This document shows, in pieces, positions 24,462 to 31,229 of a stretch of DNA of 37,921 bases (position 1 is its first letter; the number at the start of each line of letters is the position of its first letter). The DNA lies in contig JAIRWH010000033.1 of assembly GCA_031253545.1 (NCBI GenBank), forward strand, positions 1-37,921. The letters are read 5' to 3'. A model generated the notes under the pieces. That model was given only the letters and a program-made list of their open reading frames with translations. It ran no database searches and was not told where the DNA came from. Origin of the DNA: Oscillospiraceae bacterium (lineage in GTDB: Bacteria > Bacillota > Clostridia > Oscillospirales > UBA929). Both the position numbers and the translations under genes were made by a program.

Positions 24462-26228
24462 TCAGGGCAGCATGGTCAGGTAATTGTATGGGTCGAGCAC
24501 AGCGTAAAAGGCGGGTTTGGCCTTGTTGTTGCGGTCAAAGAGCAGGGGGTGGCGGTCGGAGCGCCAGCTCTGGCGGTCGCTCACGCCCCAAAACGTGACC
24601 CGCGCAATCAGTTTCTTAGACGCGTCGGTATTGGCGCTGCCCGCGGCGTATTCCCTGTAGATGAGAAACAGTTCGGAATAAAGGCTCGCTTGCAGCAGCG
24701 CCTCCTGCTCGTTGAGCGCGTCGTTGCCCTGCGACGAGGCGATGGTGATGTCCAGCTCCGTCACGCTCACCTCAATGCCCGGCAATGTGTTAAACAGCTC
24801 TATGGAGCGGCGCACATTGGCGGGGGAGGTGCCTTGGTTGTAATGGCCCTGCATACCGATGCCGTCTATGGGCACGCCCTTGCCGCGAAGCTCCTCCACC
24901 ATGTCATATACGTTTCGGGCCTTTGTGGCGAAGTCGAGGTTGAAGTCGTTGTAATAGAGCTTGAGGTCGGGTCTGCCGATGGCGCGGCGCACCTCGTCGG
25001 CCTTGGTGAAGGCGATTTCCAAAAAGTCCGCGCCAAGCGCGGTAAACCAGCCCGCGTTGCGGAGGTTGGCCGTCCAATTACCGCTGCCGCCGCTGTCGGT
25101 AAACGCCTCGTTTACCACGTCCACGGCCGTGAGGTCGGGGCCCACGTGCGTGAGCACGGCCTCGATGTGCGCCTCCAAACGCGCGCGGGCGAGCTCCTTG
25201 TCGCTCCAAAGCCACGCGGGGCTTTGGCTGTGCCAGGCGAGGGTGTGGCCGATGATATTGATGTTATTGCTCTTCAACACGGCAATCTCGCCGTCAAGGG
25301 TGGAGAAGGTGAATACGCCCTCCGTACGCTGCACCGCGTCCGGCTTCATCTCGTTGCCAAACGTGAAGGCGTTGAAGTGGCGGGTGATAATATCCATGCG
25401 CTTGCTCGAAAGGTCTGCGGGCGAACCTGCCGCGCCGAGCAGGAAATAGTCGGCGTAGGCGGCGGCAAGCGAGGGCAGGTCCGTCTGCGGGTCGTCGTTC
25501 ACCTCGTCTTGGTATACCTCCACGCTGATGTCGTCTAAATACCACACCTCAGGGTGCGTGGGCTCGTCGTTGGTGTAGAAGCGGAAGTCCAAGAAACCCA
25601 TGAGCGCGCCGAGGCGGCTTGTGGGGAAGTCCACCCGCATCCATGTGTCGTAGGTCACGGTGCCCGCCGTGCCCACGCTGTTGGGAAACTTAAACTCGTT
25701 GTCGCCCGCCTCGCTGTTAATCAGTATGCCGGGGCCGATGAGGGCGCTTTTGCCTTCGTGGCCCTCCGAGGGCACATAAAACCACGCGGAGAGTATATAG
25801 TTGGTGTTGGCGGGCAGCGGTTCGGGGAAGGTCAGCCTCACGCCGTTGGGTATGGACATATAGTCCGTGCCCTCGATATGGCGCACCTTATAGGAAGCGC
25901 CGTCGCCGTTGTGGCTCAGGCCGCCGGAGATAACCTCGCCCTCGGCCTGCTCGTTTGCCGCGATTGTGCCGCCGGCGGCCTCCAAGGCGGCAAAGTCGGC
26001 GTCGGTGAAGCTAAACGAGAAGAGAAGCTCTGTGGGCGGGCCGCTCGGCGAGGGCGAGGGCGAGGGCGAGGGCGAGGGCGGCTCGTCGGAGGGAGAGGGG
26101 TCTGCGCTCGGCGAGGGGGAGGGCGAGGGCGACGCTCCGTCGCTCGGCGAGGGCGAGGGTGAGCCGGAGCAGGCGACGATGAGGCAGAGAGCCAAAAGCA
26201 GGGGAATGAACTTGACGCTTTTTTTCAT
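24462..26228 (-). CDS. Secreted lipoprotein GH10 endo-1,4-beta-xylanase with carbohydrate-binding-like domain
   Basis: The 588-aa protein has a lipoprotein signal ending at IVAC (Cys-20), a Pro/Ser linker to about residue 64, a beta-sandwich region (about 65-245; SWxYVPSEG-like, WYLDDISVEVY) resembling CBM4/9/22-type modules, and a GH10 catalytic domain (about 255-585). The acid/base Glu lies in AVDVVNEAF (near 373) and the nucleophile in VSVTELDI (near 490); GHTLAWHSQSPAWLW and GIGMQGHYN are also family motifs. It would cleave xylan while anchored to the outer face of the membrane. The first 32 codons or so belong to repeat A. The ATG overlaps the preceding gene's stop (ATGA). Confidence 0.93.
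   Translation of the reverse strand: MKKSVKFIPLLLALCLIVACSGSPSPSPSDGASPSPSPSPSADPSPSDEPPSPSPSPSPSPSGPPTELLFSFSFTDADFAALEAAGGTIAANEQAEGEVISGGLSHNGDGASYKVRHIEGTDYMSIPNGVRLTFPEPLPANTNYILSAWFYVPSEGHEGKSALIGPGILINSEAGDNEFKFPNSVGTAGTVTYDTWMRVDFPTSRLGALMGFLDFRFYTNDEPTHPEVWYLDDISVEVYQDEVNDDPQTDLPSLAAAYADYFLLGAAGSPADLSSKRMDIITRHFNAFTFGNEMKPDAVQRTEGVFTFSTLDGEIAVLKSNNINIIGHTLAWHSQSPAWLWSDKELARARLEAHIEAVLTHVGPDLTAVDVVNEAFTDSGGSGNWTANLRNAGWFTALGADFLEIAFTKADEVRRAIGRPDLKLYYNDFNLDFATKARNVYDMVEELRGKGVPIDGIGMQGHYNQGTSPANVRRSIELFNTLPGIEVSVTELDITIASSQGNDALNEQEALLQASLYSELFLIYREYAAGSANTDASKKLIARVTFWGVSDRQSWRSDRHPLLFDRNNKAKPAFYAVLDPYNYLTMLP
26046..26082. repeat. Hexanucleotide repeat encoding the Pro-Ser linker of the xylanase
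   Basis: GAGGGC is repeated five times between about 26050 and 26079 and encodes Pro-Ser repeats on the minus strand. Copy-number change would alter linker length without a frameshift because the unit is two codons. Confidence 0.7.
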
Positions 26229-26268
26229 AAAGGCACCTCCCGAAAAGTATGGTGGGGTTTGTTGCTTA
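26133..26268. repeat. Direct repeat A, copy 1 (lipoprotein leader of the xylanase)
   Basis: 136 bp identical to 27577-27712 except one base (T at 26160, C at 27604). On the minus strand it holds 40 bases of upstream DNA with GGGAGGTG, the ATG, the signal peptide and the first Pro-Ser codons. Its upstream edge reaches into the end of the 104-aa gene, whose last residues and stop are encoded inside it. Confidence 0.97.
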
Positions 26269-26539
26269 TGCCCCACAGTTTCTCAGTTTCGCGCAGGTAT
26301 TCTCCCCGACGCTCACCCGTGAGTTCATTTGCGCCCGCAATGAAGTAGAACCACGGCAGACCGTGCTTTTCCAATTCCGGCTCGCATGGCTCATAGTAGT
26401 CTGCGTCGGCGTGCTTTGCGGTCGCGCGGCGGCATTCGCCAAAGGCTTCGTCGCACCCGCGCCCCTCTTCGGACCACAGAAAGCAGAAAGCCTTGGGGCA
26501 TATGCTTGCGGACGGTTTCTTGTTTATATCCCATTCCAT
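26225..26539 (-). CDS. Unrecognised small Cys-rich protein (module gene 2)
   Basis: The 104-aa product is unlike anything I recognise. It has Cys at CPKAFCFLW, GCDEAFGECRR and YEPCEPE, many acidic and aromatic residues, and no signal peptide or membrane segment. AAAGGAG precedes the ATG at 26539. It lies 7 bp after the 90-aa gene. Its last 14 codons and TGA lie in repeat A, so its C-terminus is made of sequence that is non-coding at the other copy of the repeat; the native C-terminus may have been replaced. Its TGA overlaps the xylanase ATG, which could couple the two genes. Confidence 0.55.
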   Translation of the reverse strand: MEWDINKKPSASICPKAFCFLWSEEGRGCDEAFGECRRATAKHADADYYEPCEPELEKHGLPWFYFIAGANELTGERRGEYLRETEKLWGISNKPHHTFREVPL

Positions 26540-26546
26540 AATGTAT

Positions 26547-26819
26547 TCACTCCTTTTTGCGTGAAACGCTCCACCCTGATTTGGTTTTCACGTTGAAGAC
26601 CTTGCCGGACGGACTCTCAAAATAGTGGAGCGATATTTCATTCCCTTCCGAATCGAACCCGTCTTTGTAGACCTTCTTCCAGTGTCCTGCCTCGACTTTC
26701 CGCAGTTCGTGCAACAACGCCTTCCCCTCGATATTCACTTTCTTTGTGCCGTTTCGTACGCTCTTGAATCCTTGCGGGTACCCGGGCGCGCGCTTGACGG
26801 AATCGTAGATACGTTTCAT
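26547..26819 (-). CDS. Unrecognised small basic protein (module gene 1)
   Basis: The 90-aa protein is basic and compact. It ends in a region EAGHWKKVYKDGFDSEGNEI followed by SLHYFESPSGKVFNVKTKSG, which looks like an antiparallel beta-sheet domain. GGAGGGGC lies upstream of the ATG at 26819. It has no signal peptide. The pairing with the next gene (7-bp gap) recalls toxin-antitoxin or toxin-immunity pairs, and the other copy of the same flanking repeats encloses hicAB. That is an argument from position, not homology. I do not recognise the family. Confidence 0.55.
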   Translation of the reverse strand: MKRIYDSVKRAPGYPQGFKSVRNGTKKVNIEGKALLHELRKVEAGHWKKVYKDGFDSEGNEISLHYFESPSGKVFNVKTKSGWSVSRKKE

Positions 26820-26851
26820 TCCGATTGCCCCTCCGCACCTTTCGGGGGTTC

Positions 26852-26968
26852 CCCGTCAGTATTGCCCGTATTCCTGTATGCCGAACATCACGGCCCGCAT
26901 GCTCGTGAGCAGGCTGCCGTTGTTGATACTGCCCGCCGTGGAGAGGTGGAGCCCCCGGCCCGTGCGCC
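26852..26968. repeat. Direct repeat B, copy 1 (orphan 3' end of the UroD-like gene)
   Basis: 117 bp identical to 28255-28371. On the minus strand it encodes the last 37 or so residues and the stop of the UroD-like protein plus 4 bases, but here there is no gene body upstream of it: the LRR gene ends 18 bp before. It is therefore a gene fragment copied to a new place. Confidence 0.97.
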
Positions 26969-26986
26969 GGGCGTGTATGCGGGGGG

Positions 26987-27672
26987 TTAGGGGGAGCGTT
27001 GGGTGCCGAAAGTGATGCGTGTTCTGCTCTCGTCAAGCCCTATGATGGCGGATTTGTCGGGGAAGTAGTTGTCGTAGCAGGTAAGCGTCGTCAGCGCGGT
27101 GTTGCGGGATACGTCTAAGGTGGTGAGTCGGTTGCCGCTGCAATTAAGCTCCGTCAGCGCGGTGTTGCGGGATAGGTCTAAGGTGGTGAGTTGGTTGCAG
27201 TAGCAGATAAGCTCCGTCAGCGCGGTGAAGTACTCTATGCCGGTTAGGTCTTTGATGTCGCCGCGTACCTCTAAAGCTCCACTCACGTCAAGGCTTGTCA
27301 CCCCCGCCACATCGCCCTTGGTAATAGCTCCTGTGGGTTTGCCTATGGCCTCCCGCACAGCGGCCTCAAAGGCGGGGTCGGGGAAGGTGATGACGGTGCT
27401 GTCCGGCAAGGACGACAACGGACTGGGTGACGGGCTCTGGCTCGGACTCGGCGAATCCTCCGGCGAGGGGCTTGGTGTTGACACTATCGTATCGCCGCCA
27501 TTATCGGGCGTTGGGTCAGGGCTTGGCGATGGGCTAGGCGACGGGCTCGGTGACGGTACGGGTGTGTTCGTGCCGCCGCTCCGTCGCTCGGCGAGGGCGA
27601 GGGCGAGCCGGAGCAGGCGACGATGAGGCAGAGAGCCAAAAGCAGGGGAATGAACTTGACGCTTTTTTTCAT
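26987..27672 (-). pseudogene. Leucine-rich-repeat lipoprotein, out of frame at the leader junction
   Basis: The ATG at 27672 and the signal peptide (lipobox IVAC) are the same as in the xylanase, but after GAC GGA GCG the frame closes at a TAG near 27488. One extra base there would open into GGTNTPVPSPSPSPSPSP, a Pro-Ser linker, a cap (FPDPAFEAAVREAI), and three repeats of the type LTELxCxxNxLTTLDxSRNTA encoded by 63-bp units (27089-27220). The break is at 27577, the exact end of repeat A. The body alone could start at GTG 27484 but would lack export. It would be a surface-exposed LRR protein if in frame. Sequencing error, phase-off state or failed fusion are all possible. Confidence 0.75.
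27089..27220. repeat. 63-bp tandem repeats inside the LRR gene
   Basis: CGTCAGCGCGGTG recurs at 27089, 27152 and 27215, that is every 63 bp, giving 21-codon repeats. The first two units are nearly identical between 27091 and 27185, and the third is diverged after about 10 bases. The high DNA identity indicates recent duplication. Confidence 0.85.
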
Positions 27673-27712
27673 AAAGGCACCTCCCGAAAAGTATGGTGGG
27701 GTTTGTTGCTTA
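27577..27712. repeat. Direct repeat A, copy 2 (leader of the LRR lipoprotein)
   Basis: 136 bp, identical to 26133-26268 except one base. It carries the ribosome binding site, ATG and signal peptide. Its end at 27577 coincides with the point where the LRR reading frame is lost. Confidence 0.97.
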
Positions 27713-27734
27713 CCGCGGCAAAGCGGCGGCCTAT

Positions 27735-28025
27735 TCAGTAAACCGCCGCGGAAAGGCTGCGGCGCGTGACCGTGTGCGCGGTGACAAGCACGGCTCTTTG
27801 GCGGCCGGAGAGCGAAATATTCTCCAAAGGCGTGGGTTCGGGGGCGTGAACGCCCGATTCGTCCGAGACCGCGAGCCACCCCCTCAAGGCTTCCTCCGCG
27901 TTGAGCAGGGCTTCATCATCGCTTTCGGCGCAGGTCAGACAACCCGGCAAGTCCGGGAACTCAACGCTGATACCGTCTTCGGCGTAATCAAATATCGCCG
28001 CGTACGCGCGCATGCCTTCTCCCAT
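27735..28025 (-). CDS. hicB: HicB-family antitoxin
   Basis: The 96-aa protein begins with YAAIFDYAEDGISVEFPDLP followed by GCLTCAESDDEALLNAEEAL, the partial RNase H-like fold of HicB. HicB neutralises HicA. Its C-terminal part (SLSGRQRAVLVTAHTVTRRS) is short, and a ribbon-helix-helix or HTH DNA-binding domain is not obvious. Its start overlaps the hicA stop by one base (TAATG); a second ATG at 28013 follows GGGAGAAGG and may be the true start. It ends 22 bp before repeat A copy 2. Confidence 0.85.
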   Translation of the reverse strand: MGEGMRAYAAIFDYAEDGISVEFPDLPGCLTCAESDDEALLNAEEALRGWLAVSDESGVHAPEPTPLENISLSGRQRAVLVTAHTVTRRSLSAAVY

Positions 28026-28234
28026 TACGGTTTCCGCCCTTTCTGTGGAATACCCGCCTGCCTCAGTATTGACGCGGCGGTTTTCAGCGGTAAATCTTTC
28101 TTAGGGTGCGGTACCGTGACAATACCTTTCCCCGTGCCGTGGCGGAATATGTGATGGCTGCCCTCAACGCGGGCAAGGCACCAACCTCTGTCTGTGAGCA
28201 ATTTGATAATCTCCTTGGACGAATAACTCCTCAA
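28025..28234 (-). CDS. hicA: HicA-family toxin (mRNA interferase)
   Basis: The 69-aa protein shows the full HicA dsRBD-like fold: SSKEIIKLLTDRGWCLARVE followed by GSHHIFRH, the conserved catalytic His region, then VTVPHPKKDLPLKTAASILRQAGI. HicA cleaves mRNA and tmRNA when not held by HicB. The start is probably the TTG at 28234, as no ATG or GTG is in place; GGGAG lies 14 bases upstream. It begins 20 bp after repeat B copy 2, that is directly after the UroD-like gene. Confidence 0.88.
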   Translation of the reverse strand: MRSYSSKEIIKLLTDRGWCLARVEGSHHIFRHGTGKGIVTVPHPKKDLPLKTAASILRQAGIPQKGRKP

Positions 28235-28254
28235 AGGCTTATGCCGCTCCCTTG

Positions 28255-28371
28255 CCCGTCAGTATTGCCCGTATTCCTGTATGCCGAACATCACGGCCCG
28301 CATGCTCGTGAGCAGGCTGCCGTTGTTGATACTGCCCGCCGTGGAGAGGTGGAGCCCCCGGCCCGTGCGCC
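28255..28371. repeat. Direct repeat B, copy 2 (3' end of the UroD-like gene in place)
   Basis: 117 bp identical to 26852-26968. This copy is the natural 3' end of the gene at 28259-29374; the other copy is an orphan fragment. Confidence 0.97.
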
Positions 28372-29374
28372 TGGCGGCCTCGCAGTCGCGGCGCACCTCC
28401 GCGATAATCGCGTCCTCGTCGTTGTTCATAAAGGTCATGGGCGAGAGCTGCCCGTCAATGCGCGTGCGGGGCATATGGGCGCGGATTTCCTCCACGGTGA
28501 GCGTGGGGCCGAAGTTGCAGGCGGTGAGGTTCAGGCGCGCGAGTATGGGCAGCAAATGACCCATGGCGGAGTCGGAGTGCTGGTAGCGGTAATCCCCGGG
28601 GTTCGGGCAGATGTAATCGAACGTCTTTTTGAGCACGGGGTAGCCAAACGCCTCATACATCTCCGGGTTGAGCATACAGCATTCGTCGTCGGAAAATGAG
28701 AAGGTGTGCGGCCTGTCGGCTTCGGTCACGCCCGCCTCCGCGTCCATAATGTCTATATAGCCCCTGATAACGCTCGCTATGGTGTCGGAAAAGCGTTCGG
28801 CAAGCTCCGGCTCGTCCAATATAAGGTAGATGAGGTTCTCTATGCCGTACACGGAGCCGGCCAAGGTCACGGGGCCGCGCATGGCGCGCCAGCAGGGCGG
28901 CCTTTTGCCGCAAGACTCGAAAAGGCGCTTCTTTTCGCTTTCCCAATTCGGCGGCAATATAAACTCGCGCAGGTCCATTTTGTCAATCTTGTCAAGCTGC
29001 GCCTCAAGCTCCCGGGGCGTGTGCATACCCTCCAGCAGCCACGTGGACACGCCGTTGTATTCATACTTGCCGCCGAATACCTCGCCTATGCCGCGTATTT
29101 CGGGAAACACCTCGGCGGCGGGCGGCAGGTTTTCGTCGAGCAGGCGGCGGCCCACAATACGCTCGGCTTTGTCGTTGTAGCGGCGGGAAAGCTCGTTGAG
29201 GCGCTCCGGCGGCGTGACCCCCCAGGGGTTGCCCTCTTCGCCCAGCTCCGCAAACAGGCACTCGTGGCTCATGAGCACGCCGAGCGCCACTTGCCGCGCC
29301 GCGGGGGAAAAGCAGTTGTCTTCGTGGGCGGTGGCGTCTTTCTCCCAAAACTCGTCCAATCTCACGTTTTGCAT
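28259..29374 (-). CDS. Uroporphyrinogen decarboxylase (UroD/MtaA)-family protein
   Basis: The 371-aa protein has the UroD/MtaA-type TIM barrel: FDYICPNPGDYRYQHSDSA and ARLNLTACNFGPTL, and LHLSTAGSINNGSLLTSM at the C-terminus. The HxC zinc motif of MtaA-type methyltransferases was not seen; HSDSAMGH stands at the corresponding point. The Firmicute relatives occur near sugar genes and corrinoid methyltransferases, and their substrates are mostly unknown. GGGAGAGG precedes the ATG at 29374, 14 bp after the ThuA-like gene. A link with MtaB nearby (31230-32609) is possible. Heme synthesis is unlikely because no other hem gene is near. Confidence 0.8.
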   Translation of the reverse strand: MQNVRLDEFWEKDATAHEDNCFSPAARQVALGVLMSHECLFAELGEEGNPWGVTPPERLNELSRRYNDKAERIVGRRLLDENLPPAAEVFPEIRGIGEVFGGKYEYNGVSTWLLEGMHTPRELEAQLDKIDKMDLREFILPPNWESEKKRLFESCGKRPPCWRAMRGPVTLAGSVYGIENLIYLILDEPELAERFSDTIASVIRGYIDIMDAEAGVTEADRPHTFSFSDDECCMLNPEMYEAFGYPVLKKTFDYICPNPGDYRYQHSDSAMGHLLPILARLNLTACNFGPTLTVEEIRAHMPRTRIDGQLSPMTFMNNDEDAIIAEVRRDCEAARRTGRGLHLSTAGSINNGSLLTSMRAVMFGIQEYGQY

Positions 29375-29388
29375 TTTTTCCTCTCCCG

Positions 29389-30108
29389 TTAATACATTTT
29401 CGCCGTGTTCTCAAAGCGTTCGGCGGTGAGGCCCCGCGAGGCGGCGTATTCCCTGCCCGCCGAGGCCCAGAGCATACCGCGCCGCATAAGCTCGCCCGCC
29501 TCGGGCACATCAAACACATCGTCGTGGTGGCCGAGCGACGTGTAAAACACGCGGCCGAGACCCCAATACTTGGTCCATGCCGCAGGCATGGCGCAGGGCT
29601 TGTTGGATATGTGGCGGTAGGGCACCTTCGGAAACGCGGTCGTGGCCAAGACCTCAATGGCGGGGTCTATGTGGAGGTAATAGTGCTCCGTGCGCACGGT
29701 AAAATCGTCCAACCCTTCCACAATCGGCGAGGAGCCGCGGCAGATATTCACGGTGTACTCCACGCCGTCGCCGCCCGGGTGGCTCACCCACTGCCCGCCC
29801 GTGATAAACTGCCACTCGGTGTCTTGCCGGAAGCTGTCGCACATACCGCCGTGGCAACCCGCGAGACCCGTGCCGTTGCCCACGGCCTTCGACACGTTCG
29901 CCACATATTCGTGCTTTATCTCGCCCATGGTCCAGCAGGGCACGATAAGGTCGGTGGCCGTCAGGCGCGAGATGTCGGCGAAGGAATCCAAGGTGCTGCT
30001 CACCTCGACCTCGAGGCCTTCCTGCCGCAGCATACGCGCGAAACGGGCGGCGACTTTATCCGGCTCGTGGCCGTCCCAACCGCCCCACACGATAAGCGCC
30101 TTTTTCAC
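29389..30108 (-). CDS. ThuA-like protein (trehalose-utilisation family)
   Basis: The 239-aa cytoplasmic protein begins VKKALIVWGGWDGHEPDKVA and has GLAGCHGGMCDSF, FITGGQWVSHPGG and VFYTSLGHHDDVFD, the ThuA signature set (class I glutamine amidotransferase-like fold). ThuA proteins act on keto-sugars or their derivatives in carbohydrate catabolism. The start is taken as GTG 30108 because GGAAGGTG lies 10 bases upstream; an ATG further up would precede the Shine-Dalgarno. A TTGCTT-N17-TATGAT promoter lies at 30134-30162. It is followed closely by the UroD-like gene. Confidence 0.86.
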   Translation of the reverse strand: MKKALIVWGGWDGHEPDKVAARFARMLRQEGLEVEVSSTLDSFADISRLTATDLIVPCWTMGEIKHEYVANVSKAVGNGTGLAGCHGGMCDSFRQDTEWQFITGGQWVSHPGGDGVEYTVNICRGSSPIVEGLDDFTVRTEHYYLHIDPAIEVLATTAFPKVPYRHISNKPCAMPAAWTKYWGLGRVFYTSLGHHDDVFDVPEAGELMRRGMLWASAGREYAASRGLTAERFENTAKMY

Positions 30109-30133
30109 AGCGGCATCACACCTTCCGTTTAAC

Positions 30134-30162
30134 ATCATACACCGAGCGCGGGCAAAAAGCAA
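30134..30162 (-). promoter_or_regulatory. Promoter of the thuA-uroD operon
   Basis: On the minus strand: TTGCTT (30157-30162), 17-bp spacer, TATGAT (30134-30139). The leader to GTG 30108 is about 20 bases. Upstream (30210-30257) a GC-rich hairpin follows the uridine-phosphorylase gene, with no clear U run. Confidence 0.65.
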
Positions 30163-30257
30163 TAGGGGCGGGCACTCCCTGCGGCGGGCGGGCGGCGGCA
30201 ACGGGCGCGGCTCAGTTCAAGTATCCGGCCGCCGCGCGCCTTCACGCGGCGTGGGTT

Positions 30258-31001
30258 TTACGTGGCGGCATCTTGCGTAATCAGGGCGCGCAACGCCGCC
30301 GCGGCAAGCTCTATGGCCGCCGAGGGGTCGTGGCAGTCGCCGTCGGGCAGGCCGGCCGCCCGGCGGTCTTTGTTCCACACCACCGAAAAGCACGCGCCCG
30401 CGCGCACTCCCAGCGCCGCCGCCGCCACGAAGAGCGCCGCGCTTTCCATCTCGCTCGCCAGTACGCCCAGGCCGTGCCACGCTTGCCATTTTTGCAGGAG
30501 CAGGGGAGAGACGGGCATGCGCTCCGGCTCGTGCTGCCCGTAGAAACTGTCTTTGCACTGCACCACCCCTATGTGGGTTTGCGCGGGCGAGAGCGCGGCG
30601 GCGTTCGCGAGCGCCGCGAGCACCGTGTAATCGGGCACGGCGGGGTATTCTATGGGGGCGTATTCGCGGCTGGTGCCTTCGTGGCGCACCGCGCCGGAAG
30701 CTATCACCACGTCGCCGCCGCGCACCTTCTTGTTTATGCCGCCGCATGTGCCCACGCGGATAAATGTGCGCGCGCCGAGAGCGGCGAGTTCTTCCAATGC
30801 GATTGCCGCGCTCGGCCCGCCTATGCCCGTGGACGTGACGAACACTTCCTCGCCGCACAGCCACCCGCTCCATGTGCAATACTCTCTGTTTTGAGTGACA
30901 AAGGCGGGGTTATCCAAACACGCGGCTATGGGTTCGCAACGCCCCGGGTCGCCCGGCAGCAACACATACCGCGCCGCTTTGTCTAAGCCGATATGGTACA
31001 T
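30258..31001 (-). CDS. Uridine-phosphorylase-like nucleoside phosphorylase
   Basis: The 247-aa protein of the PNP/UDP superfamily starts [20 protein letters not shown] and has [25 protein letters not shown] and [13 protein letters not shown], the phosphate-, base- and ribose-binding motifs. [16 protein letters not shown] is typical of uridine phosphorylases. It would split uridine to uracil and ribose 1-phosphate in salvage. ATG at 31001 gives a normal length; the ribosome binding site is weak, and a TTG three codons upstream is an alternative. The leader between 31040 and 31100 contains three hairpins (see separate entry). Confidence 0.88.
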   Translation of the reverse strand: MYHIGLDKAARYVLLPGDPGRCEPIAACLDNPAFVTQNREYCTWSGWLCGEEVFVTSTGIGGPSAAIALEELAALGARTFIRVGTCGGINKKVRGGDVVIASGAVRHEGTSREYAPIEYPAVPDYTVLAALANAAALSPAQTHIGVVQCKDSFYGQHEPERMPVSPLLLQKWQAWHGLGVLASEMESAALFVAAAALGVRAGACFSVVWNKDRRAAGLPDGDCHDPSAAIELAAAALRALITQDAAT

Positions 31002-31047
31002 CTTCGCCAATTTAGGGGAACCCCCTTTCTTCCGGGTGCGGGATACG

Positions 31048-31075
31048 CTGTAAAGCAATGGCACTTTACAGTGCC
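31048..31075 (-). promoter_or_regulatory. Alternative hairpins in the leader of the uridine phosphorylase gene
   Basis: GGCACT (31060-31065) pairs with AGTGCC (31070-31075), while CTGTAAAG (31048-31055) pairs with CTTTACAG (31064-31071). The arms share bases, so only one hairpin can form at a time. GGGGAACCCC at 31015-31024 can form a further stem close to the start codon. The arrangement may be regulatory; no ligand or protein is known. Confidence 0.4.
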
Positions 31076-31076
31076 G

Positions 31077-31097
31077 AAAAGCCTTGCTCCGCAAGGC
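31077..31097 (-). terminator. Rho-independent terminator after mtaB
   Basis: On the minus strand GCCTTGC-GGA-GCAAGGC (31097-31081) is followed by TTTT (31080-31077). It lies about 130 bp after the mtaB stop (31230) and 80 bp before the uridine phosphorylase start. The U run is short, so termination could be partial, allowing readthrough or attenuation. Confidence 0.65.
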
Positions 31098-31229
31098 GAA
31101 AGCGGACACCACGCGACCCGCGGCCCCGGGGAGGGCGGCAGGCGCGCGTTGCCGCGGGAAACCGCGCGGCGGGCGGAAAAAGAGAGCGCGTTTATGCATA
31201 AGCAGATTGCAAAAACCGGGCGCGAAATA

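Noticed and set aside
24327-25538. Long open frame of about 400 codons on the plus strand
   Set aside because: It is antisense to the GH10 xylanase, which has full catalytic motifs; the composition is His/Val/Gly-rich as expected for a shadow frame in GC-rich DNA.
26046-26165. GAGGGC repeats as a CRISPR-like array or phase-variable switch
   Set aside because: The units are 6 bp, in coding sequence, and changes in copy number keep the frame.
24462-28371. Assembly chimera as full explanation of the A/B repeats
   Set aside because: Not excluded, but the longest exact identical stretches (108 bp in A, 117 bp in B) are shorter than the 119-bp overlap at the window ends, so an assembler using that k-mer could have resolved them. 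Kept as a caveat.
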